From UBA2653 sp964572685 (GTDB taxonomy: Bacteria; Pseudomonadota; Gammaproteobacteria; Legionellales; Legionellaceae): a DNA stretch of 5,590 nt. Each line of letters begins with the position of its first letter. Within the stretch, counting starts at the first letter, position 1. Where the stretch lies: assembly GCA_964572685.1 (NCBI GenBank), contig CAZNFJ010000069.1:1-5590 (forward strand), written 5' to 3'. A program made the position numbers and the translations under genes. The notes under the pieces were generated by a model, which did not search any database, was not told the DNA's origin, and saw only the letters and a list, made by a program, of their open reading frames with translations. Below, piece by piece: positions 1-4,427 of this stretch.

Positions 1-129
1 ACTGCCGATGTATTTTTCTTGGATTGGAACATTACGAACCATCTTGGCTCTTGACGGACATAAAATCAATGCAGTCGCAATAAGGAAAGATATGGCTAAA
101 CTTAGGCACTCATTCGGACTATACTGCAT
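1..129 (-). CDS. Possible 5' end of a leftward membrane or exported protein (partial)
   Basis: A reading frame on the minus strand starts with ATG at 127-129 and stays open for 43 codons to the left edge. The predicted start is polar (MQYSPNE), followed by a strongly hydrophobic stretch at about residues 9-24 (CLSLAISFLIATALIL) and then a basic segment, as expected for a signal anchor or first membrane helix. A weak GGA lies about 8 bases before the ATG. If real, it would be divergent from the transposase gene. I do not recognise the family. Plus-strand frames here are also partly open: one runs 48 codons from the left edge and its stop (146-148) overlaps the transposase ATG in a TGATG. The strand choice is therefore uncertain and rests on the hydrophobic pattern. 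Confidence 0.25.
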   Translation of the reverse strand, partial: MQYSPNECLSLAISFLIATALILCPSRAKMVRNVPIQEKYIGS

Positions 130-147
130 GTCGATTTCCGCTACCTG

Positions 148-957
148 ATGATATTAAACTCTGATTTCCTCCTGCCACATTTCAAGGAAAAAATGCGTCA
201 TGGATCACGCGATGCCTCGCGTCATGTCCTGTGTCCGAATTGCAAGGTACGAACGAAACTCTACGCACTCAAAGACGGTAGGAAAAAATGCAGCGTCTGT
301 GAAAAGAGGTTCGAGCCGCGCAAGAAAACAGACCAAACGAAACTCCAACAATACGCCGATATCCTCCTTTGCTTCACGCTCGATTTTACCGCGCACCGTG
401 CCTCGCAGATCTCCAAGATCCGCCACCGCCTCGTCTCCGATATCTACAATAACATCCGACGATTGCTTTCAGAGCAAAATCTCGTGCCGGGGAAAATACG
501 GCTCATGATGGACACGGAACCTACATGCCGAGGCGTTCACGGGAGCGAATACTGCAAGCGCTGCGGCAATTCCTACGAATGTAAGGGAAGGCAGCAGGGC
601 GATGCGCCAGTCTTCGGCGTGCGGGAACTCGCAAATGGGAAAGTGTTCCTCGAGCCCCTGCAGGATGAGCCTGTGGAAGCCAGCAAAGTATCTGCTGCCT
701 TCAGCGGCTTTATTTGCAACGGCACGTTCCACCGTTTCAAGGACAACAAAAAGCAGCAGGATGGTATGGAGAGTTTTTGGTCATGGACGGAAGAGCGCCT
801 GCGCAAGCATCACGGGATTGAGCCAAAGAACACGGGACTGTATCTCAAAGAGCTGGAGTGGAAGTACAACCATCGTCTGCTGAGTCCCGATGTCCAAGCT
901 GTGAAAATAGCGGGACTTTTCCCTGCGGATTTCCTCGAAAGTTGGTCCGAACGATGA
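148..957 (+). CDS. IS1595/ISXO2-like transposase with incomplete catalytic core
   Basis: This 269-residue protein resembles the IS1595 (ISXO2-like) DDE transposases, which cut and paste insertion sequences. Seen in order: a zinc ribbon (C29/C32 and C48/C51), a basic helix-turn-helix-like stretch at about 82-107, a likely first catalytic aspartate in MMDTE (D122), the family strand VFGVRE at 155-160, the catalytic glutamate region GMESFWSW (E208), and the C-terminal signature ELEWKYNHR (235-243). Two things are odd. A second cysteine cluster (C127, C136, C139, C145) follows D122. The segment that normally carries the middle catalytic aspartate (a YxDGxxxY-type motif) also seems to be missing between about 173 and 196. 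The protein may be inactive, divergent or repurposed. An in-frame ATG at 193 has AAGGA four bases upstream and could be the true start. No convincing terminal repeats were found. Confidence 0.8.
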   Translation: MILNSDFLLPHFKEKMRHGSRDASRHVLCPNCKVRTKLYALKDGRKKCSVCEKRFEPRKKTDQTKLQQYADILLCFTLDFTAHRASQISKIRHRLVSDIYNNIRRLLSEQNLVPGKIRLMMDTEPTCRGVHGSEYCKRCGNSYECKGRQQGDAPVFGVRELANGKVFLEPLQDEPVEASKVSAAFSGFICNGTFHRFKDNKKQQDGMESFWSWTEERLRKHHGIEPKNTGLYLKELEWKYNHRLLSPDVQAVKIAGLFPADFLESWSER

Positions 958-1064
958 CCTAATCGTGGCAAATCTGAGCCAAAAGAGTGTTCCTCACCCT
1001 CTTGCGCTCTTTCATCGAAAGTCTATGGTGCGGGTGCTTTCGAGCCTCACATGCGCGTGCACAT

Positions 1065-1209
1065 CCATCACCGGCCGAAGCGCTCTGGAGCGTTCGCGGT
1101 CCACCACAATTCGTGGTTCGCGCAGATCACGCGCTCCTTGCTCCTCGTCCCGCCTGCCGCTCACGCTCTGGTAGTTGCAGCGACCCGACGGACGGCGCAC
1201 CGGTGATGG
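1065..1209. repeat. 10-base perfect inverted repeat enclosing a nested hairpin
   Basis: CCATCACCGG at 1065-1074 is the exact reverse complement of CCGGTGATGG at 1200-1209. Between them, GGAGCG (1087-1092) can pair with CGCTCC (1132-1137), CGCG (1095-1098) with CGCG (1119-1122), and ACCAC (1103-1107) with GTGGT (1113-1117) around a 5-base loop. Together these could fold a branched RNA of about 145 nt. The pairing is visible directly. That it is transcribed and functional is inference. Confidence 0.35.
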
Positions 1210-1226
1210 TTTGAATCTTTTACATC

Positions 1227-1274
1227 AGAGGCGCGGCGGGAGATGCATTCCAATACGAATGACGCCGCGCCTCT
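1227..1274. repeat. 12-base perfect inverted repeat upstream of flavodoxin
   Basis: AGAGGCGCGGCG (1227-1238) and CGCCGCGCCTCT (1263-1274) are perfect reverse complements separated by 24 bases. The right arm ends 18 bases before the flavodoxin ATG. There is no T-run after the right arm, so a standard intrinsic terminator is unlikely. Alternatives are a leader hairpin that affects translation of the flavodoxin-dehydrogenase pair, a two-half-site operator, or a short palindromic interspersed repeat. No second copy is seen in this window. Confidence 0.5.
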
Positions 1275-1292
1275 CCTTCCCGAGAAATTGAC

Positions 1293-1802
1293 ATGCCCTC
1301 CATCCACATCATTTACGCCTCCACGAGCGGCCACACTGAATACGTCGTTGATACGCTCATAGAATTTCTCAAAGAGAAAGCTCCGCAAATCGATGTTGAA
1401 CGGCAGCGGGTGGAGCTGGCGAAGCCCGAAGATCTCCTGCGTGGGGATCTCGTCATCCTCGGTTCTGGTACGTGGAATTATCAGGGGGTCGAAGGACAGC
1501 TCAACATGTACATGCACCAGTTTTTGTTTGAAAAGGCGCAGGGCATTGATCTCTCACAGAAGCAACTTGCCCTCATCAGTCTCGGCGATGACCGCTACTA
1601 CTACACAACACGCTGCACGGAGAAGTTCATGCGTTTCCTGAGGGAAGCCCACACGAAGTCTGCACTCATGCCGCTTATCGTCGTCAACGAACCCTATGGG
1701 CAGGAGGAAAGAATCGTGAAATGGGGTGAGAAACTCATCAAGTTCTTCGAGCAACCCGCTCCCCTTACTCCTACCCCTTCACAACATGTTCCAGTTACAT
1801 GA
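1293..1802 (+). CDS. Flavodoxin (FMN electron carrier)
   Basis: This 169-residue protein has the long-chain-sized flavodoxin fold: a soluble cytoplasmic FMN protein that carries one or two electrons at low potential. The FMN phosphate loop is STSGHT at 10-15, right after the first strand (IHIIYA). The second flavin loop is GSGTWNYQG (57-65), where W61 could stack on the isoalloxazine ring. The third is SLGDDRYYY (97-104), matching the family's GD-x-x-Y loop. The C-terminal tail (EQPAPLTPTPSQHVPVT, 153-169) is proline-rich, lies outside the usual fold, and is partly encoded by the overlap with the next gene. Only a weak GAGA precedes the ATG. A flavin reductase-like gene lies about 1.4 kb downstream and is a plausible electron donor. 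A menaquinone-dependent protoporphyrinogen oxidase (HemG-like) or WrbA is less likely, given the loops and length. Confidence 0.85.
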   Translation: MPSIHIIYASTSGHTEYVVDTLIEFLKEKAPQIDVERQRVELAKPEDLLRGDLVILGSGTWNYQGVEGQLNMYMHQFLFEKAQGIDLSQKQLALISLGDDRYYYTTRCTEKFMRFLREAHTKSALMPLIVVNEPYGQEERIVKWGEKLIKFFEQPAPLTPTPSQHVPVT

Positions 1803-2547
1803 AAAAGTCGCGCTCGTCACCGGTGCCGCTCAAGGCATGGGCAGAGCAGATGCTATTGCTCTTGCCTCGCAAGGAGCGAAGGTGATCCTCACCGACCGAA
1901 AAATCAATCTCTGCAAGAAAGTGGTAGCAGAGATTCAATCAAAGGGTGGCGAGGCTGCGTGCTTTGAGATGGATGTATCAAATAAGGCAGAAGTGGAGAA
2001 GGTCTTTGCCGATGTCATCAAACAATATGGCCAGATCGACATCCTCGTAAACAATGCGGGAATCTTCGTGCCAAAGATGGCATTGGATCTGACGGAGGAA
2101 GAATGGGAGCAGACGATAGCAATCAATCTGAAGGGCCAGTTCCTTTGTGCGCAGCAAGCGGCGAAAGACATGGCCAAGCGGAAATGGGGGCGCATCATCA
2201 ATATCTCGTCCGTCGCATCCGGCTCCACCGGAATAGGATTCCCTGGAGCCGCGCACTACACGGCTTCCAAAGGAGGCATCATCGGCATGAGCGAGACTCT
2301 CGCCATCGAGTGGGCGCAGCACGGAATCACGGTGAACGTGATTGCACCGGGGGCTATCAATACGCCGATGGTGGAGGGAGCCAAGATGACGAAGGAGGCG
2401 CGGGAAGGACTCTTTGCTCATATCCCCATGAAACGCATGGGGAAACCCGAGGAGATCGCAGCAGCCGTCGTGTTCCTTTCCTCCGAAGAAGCCAGCTATA
2501 TCACGGGAGCGACGCTCTTTGTCGATGGCGGATGGCTTGCGAATTGA
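1786..2547 (+). CDS. Classical short-chain dehydrogenase/reductase, NAD(P)-dependent
   Basis: This 253-residue Rossmann-fold oxidoreductase belongs to the classical SDR family (FabG and 3-alpha/20-beta-hydroxysteroid-dehydrogenase-like); the substrate cannot be told from sequence. Visible motifs are TGAAQGMG (12-19, dinucleotide binding), D37 at the end of the second strand (favours NAD over NADP), NNAG (89-92), N114, SS at 141-142, YTASK with Y158 and K162, and PG (188-189). The loop between the serines and Y158 is about three residues longer than usual, so the catalytic serine could be S142 by alignment or S145 by spacing. The start at 1786 gives the normal N-terminus (MFQLHEKVALVTG). An in-frame ATG at 1726 would add a low-complexity serine/leucine leader and is rejected. 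There is no clear ribosome site. The 17-base overlap with the flavodoxin suggests coupled translation. Confidence 0.9.
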   Translation: MFQLHEKVALVTGAAQGMGRADAIALASQGAKVILTDRKINLCKKVVAEIQSKGGEAACFEMDVSNKAEVEKVFADVIKQYGQIDILVNNAGIFVPKMALDLTEEEWEQTIAINLKGQFLCAQQAAKDMAKRKWGRIINISSVASGSTGIGFPGAAHYTASKGGIIGMSETLAIEWAQHGITVNVIAPGAINTPMVEGAKMTKEAREGLFAHIPMKRMGKPEEIAAAVVFLSSEEASYITGATLFVDGGWLAN

Positions 2548-2577
2548 TTCTTCCCATCACCTTTGAATATCTCGCTC

Positions 2578-3120
2578 TCACTGTTGGCCACCAAACTTCT
2601 CAAACGACATCATGTCGGCGAGAGGTTTCCTATCCTGCTCTCCATGCGGCTTTGCGGGATGGGCGGGATACCCAAGCGCAAGGCTCCCAAGCAGCTTCTG
2701 ATTCTCAGGAATCGCAAGCAACTTTCGCGTCGTCGCCTCATCGACCGTCACCCAGCACACACCCAGCCCCATATCCCACGCGGCGAGCCAGATATTCTCC
2801 ATCGCACACACGCCGCTGTAGATGTGCTGCTCGTGCTCCGACAGCCACTCATCTACCTTCGCCTGCTTCGTTACGGTCACAACAATCACAACTTTTGCAG
2901 AGGTGAGAAACGATCCATGATTCGCTTTTTCCATGAGCTTCTGAATCGTTTCCTTTTCTCGCACAACTGTGAAATGCCACGGCTGGGAATTGAGCGGACT
3001 CGGCGCGAATCTCCCCGCCTCCAAAATCGCAAGCAGCGTTTCCTCGGACACTTCTTTATCGCTCCATCCGCGCACGGCACGCCTCGTCTTGATCGCTTCG
3101 ATTGTTTGCATCGTTGGCAT
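2578..3120 (-). CDS. Nitroreductase-family FMN flavoprotein
   Basis: This 180-residue protein is a nitroreductase-family enzyme; such FMN dimers use NAD(P)H to reduce nitro compounds, quinones, flavins or enones. Visible motifs are the FMN-phosphate site TRRAVRGW (12-19), the APSPLNSQPWHF segment (39-50), a central hydrophobic helix with CAMENIWLAAWDMGLG (105-120) and GVCWV (120-124), and the conserved tail with KPL (about 169-171). The length is normal for the short subgroup. The start at 3120 is supported by AGGAG six bases upstream on the minus strand. An in-frame start 90 bases further upstream would run through the opposite gene's 5' end and is not needed. The gene converges on the dehydrogenase across 30 bases and diverges from the ferredoxin reductase-like gene across 45. 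The physiological substrate is unknown. Confidence 0.88.
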   Translation of the reverse strand: MPTMQTIEAIKTRRAVRGWSDKEVSEETLLAILEAGRFAPSPLNSQPWHFTVVREKETIQKLMEKANHGSFLTSAKVVIVVTVTKQAKVDEWLSEHEQHIYSGVCAMENIWLAAWDMGLGVCWVTVDEATTRKLLAIPENQKLLGSLALGYPAHPAKPHGEQDRKPLADMMSFEKFGGQQ

Positions 3121-3165
3121 TCTACGCTCCTCATTCAGCTTTTTCCATACGGCACACCCTGATGT
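3121..3165. promoter_or_regulatory. 45-base divergent intergenic region
   Basis: This short gap separates the start codons of the nitroreductase (minus strand) and the ferredoxin reductase-like gene (plus strand). It contains the nitroreductase ribosome site (AGGAG on the minus strand) and a TTTTT tract, but no convincing -35/-10 pair for either direction. Any promoters must overlap each other or lie inside the opposite coding region. Joint control of the two flavoenzymes from this gap is an inference from spacing. Confidence 0.35.
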
Positions 3166-3885
3166 ATGAAACCCAACCGTTCTTTCACAGCTACCTGTCT
3201 GCACAAGCAATGCATCGCGCCTTCCGTCTATGAATTGCGCTTCGGGAAGCCGGACATCCTGTCTTTCTCATCGGGACAATTCGTTCTCTTCGATGTGCCG
3301 CTCCTCGAAAATGCAGCGGATGTACAGCCGAGGGCATACTCCATCGCTTCCACTCCATTGGAGCGGGATCTCCGCTTCGTCATCAAGCTCGTTCCGAATG
3401 GGAGAGCAAGCCGGTGGATCGAGCACTCGCTCGGCGTCGGCACGGAAGTGCGCATGCAGGGATCATTCGGCAATTTCCGCCTCGATACCACATCGGAGAA
3501 GCCATATCTCTTCATAGCCACGGGAACGGGCATCGCGCCGCTGCGTTCCCAGATTCTGTGGGCGCTCCGAGAGAATAAGGACGCGAGGCCGATGCATCTC
3601 CTCTTCGGAGTCCTGAAGCGTGAAGATCTGTTTTGGCTCGAAGAGTGGCAGAAACTCGAAGAGAAATTCCCGAATTTCCATGCCCATGTGTCCTGCTTGA
3701 GCGGAGATGCCGATTGGCATGGAGAGACTGGATCTCTCCAAATGCGATTGCCACGCATCCTGCAGATCATCTCATCGCCCAGCGTTTACATCTGTGGCTC
3801 TCCCGTGACGGTCAAAGAACTGAAGGAACAGTGCCTCGCTCTCGGCATTCCGAAGGCAGATATCCATTTCGAGAGCTACATTTAA
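3166..3885 (+). CDS. Ferredoxin/flavodoxin-NAD(P)H reductase-like FAD protein
   Basis: This 239-residue protein has the two-domain ferredoxin-NADP reductase fold, which exchanges electrons between NAD(P)H and a carrier through FAD. The FAD domain shows SGQFVLF (36-42), RAYS (56-59, isoalloxazine binding) and GSFGNF (99-104, pyrophosphate turn). The nucleotide domain shows ATGTGIAP (118-125), LLFGVLKRED (145-154) and VYICGSP (207-213), with a short C-terminus ending in FESYI. There is no 2Fe-2S domain, so electrons must go to a separate partner; the flavodoxin upstream in this window is the obvious candidate. Related roles (flavin reductase, oxygenase reductase subunit) cannot be excluded. The start gives a normal first strand and there is no clear Shine-Dalgarno sequence. 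It is probably cytoplasmic. Confidence 0.87.
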   Translation: MKPNRSFTATCLHKQCIAPSVYELRFGKPDILSFSSGQFVLFDVPLLENAADVQPRAYSIASTPLERDLRFVIKLVPNGRASRWIEHSLGVGTEVRMQGSFGNFRLDTTSEKPYLFIATGTGIAPLRSQILWALRENKDARPMHLLFGVLKREDLFWLEEWQKLEEKFPNFHAHVSCLSGDADWHGETGSLQMRLPRILQIISSPSVYICGSPVTVKELKEQCLALGIPKADIHFESYI

Positions 3886-3942
3886 TGGTTATGTCGCAGA
3901 GGGGTCTTTTGTGAAATGGATGTCTACCTTTGTCCCCTCGTG

Positions 3943-3948
3943 TATACT
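3943..3948 (+). promoter_or_regulatory. Possible -10 element for the small exported protein gene
   Basis: TATACT lies 9 bases before the ATG at 3958, which would give an almost leaderless transcript. No good -35 hexamer is found at 16-18 bases upstream (best about ATGTCT, 3920-3925). A 6-base inverted repeat, GAGGGG (3899-3904) with CCCCTC (3934-3939), flanks the -35 zone and might be an operator or simply chance. This is weak evidence only. Confidence 0.2.
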
Positions 3949-3957
3949 TCCCTCAGC

Positions 3958-4362
3958 ATGAGCATGAAAATCCTTACAAGTATTGGCTTCGCTTCGTATG
4001 TCCTGCTGGGCAACGTTTGCATGATGCAGATGGCGGGGGCTGAGGAGATGCCAATGTCCCATGGAGAACACGCGGAGATGGCTATGACGCCGATGTCATC
4101 TGCCAATTGCGAGCATTGCCCAAAACAAGAGCAACCTGATGAGACTCCGAAGAAAGGCATGCCCTGCAGCGGCGGTCACTGCATTTCAGAGTCCATCCCT
4201 CAATCTTCAGCCGCCGTTCAAACACCCGGATTGCTTGCGGCAGCGACGCCTCCAACTGTTGTATCACTGCCCGCAATATCTCTGGAACCGAATGGATTAC
4301 CGCATTCCACGGCTCCGCCGGGGATACCCATATCCACGAAAACGATCGTCTTACGGTGCTAG
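3958..4362 (+). CDS. Small exported Met/His/Cys-rich protein, likely metal-binding
   Basis: I do not recognise a defined family for this 134-residue protein. The N-terminus (MSMKILTSIGFASYVLLGNV) looks like a signal peptide, with a plausible signal peptidase site after AGA (26-28). The mature part starts with a Met/His stretch, MPMSHGEHAEMAM (31-43), followed by CEHC (51-54) and PCSGGHC (69-75). The rest is proline/serine/alanine-rich and ends in LRC (C134). Such clusters of soft ligands suit Cu(I) or similar metals outside the membrane. The next gene encodes a copper-type transporter-like protein, which supports this. In general build it recalls CopL/DUF2946-like small copper-operon proteins, but I cannot confirm homology. 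The frame opens earlier at 3916, but that start would put 14 polar/mixed residues before the signal peptide. ATG 3964 is an alternative start. Confidence 0.65.
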   Translation: MSMKILTSIGFASYVLLGNVCMMQMAGAEEMPMSHGEHAEMAMTPMSSANCEHCPKQEQPDETPKKGMPCSGGHCISESIPQSSAAVQTPGLLAAATPPTVVSLPAISLEPNGLPHSTAPPGIPISTKTIVLRC

Positions 4363-4372
4363 AGAAGACAGC

Positions 4373-4408
4373 ATAAATACGCGGCCAGCGTTTGCTGGCG
4401 GTCTTTAT
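4373..4408 (+). terminator. Hairpin between the two metal genes: terminator or attenuator
   Basis: GCCAGC (4384-4389) and GCTGGC (4394-4399) form a perfect 6-base stem around a GTTT loop. The stem extends outward with two bulged Gs and one mismatch, because ATAAATAC (4373-4380) pairs with GTCTTTAT (4401-4408). A T-rich tail (TCTATTTT, about 4408-4415) follows. It begins 11 bases after the small-protein stop and ends 20 bases before the next ATG. It could end the upstream transcript or act as a leader attenuator for the membrane protein gene. Confidence 0.5.
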
Positions 4409-4427
4409 CTATTTTCCCTAGAAACGC

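Larger units (their letters stand above)
958..1292. other. Gene-free 335-base stretch rich in inverted repeats
   Basis: No reading frame in this stretch gives a recognisable protein on either strand; the open frames are arginine/serine-rich and look like composition artefacts. The stretch is G+C-rich in its middle part. It contains a 10-base perfect inverted repeat (1065-1074 with 1200-1209), a small nested hairpin between those arms, and a 12-base perfect inverted repeat (1227-1238 with 1263-1274) just before the flavodoxin gene. It may combine the right end of the transposon with a regulatory leader or a structured RNA. No tRNA or rRNA is recognisable. Confidence 0.6.

Noticed and set aside
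44..982. TTGGCTC (44-50) and GAGCCAA (976-982), with partly similar flanks, as terminal inverted repeats of the transposon
   Set aside because: A 7-base match between flanks of this size is expected by chance; the neighbouring GAAC matches need gaps, and no target-site duplication is visible.
965..1214. Short plus-strand and minus-strand open frames in the 958-1292 gap
   Set aside because: Products are Arg/Ser-rich with no motif or ribosome site; they look like by-products of G+C-rich sequence.
1146..1230. tRNA-like signal: GGTTTGAATC at 1208-1217 resembles a T-loop
   Set aside because: The T-stem pairs poorly, the D-arm and acceptor stem cannot be built, and no anticodon arm fits.
1161..1517. 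118-codon minus-strand frame opposite the start of the flavodoxin
   Set aside because: It is antisense to the FMN-binding region, with no family motifs and no ribosome site.
2548..2577. Bidirectional terminator between the convergent dehydrogenase and nitroreductase genes
   Set aside because: No stem-loop or T-run pattern is visible in the 30-base gap.
2103..2906. 267-codon plus-strand frame crossing the end of the dehydrogenase and the nitroreductase
   Set aside because: It overlaps two well-supported genes in other frames, and its product is low-complexity His/Arg/Ser-rich.
3899..3939. GAGGGG/CCCCTC inverted repeat as a terminator for the reductase-like gene
   Set aside because: The stem is only 6 bases with a 29-base loop and there is no T-run after it; it is mentioned only as a weak operator possibility.
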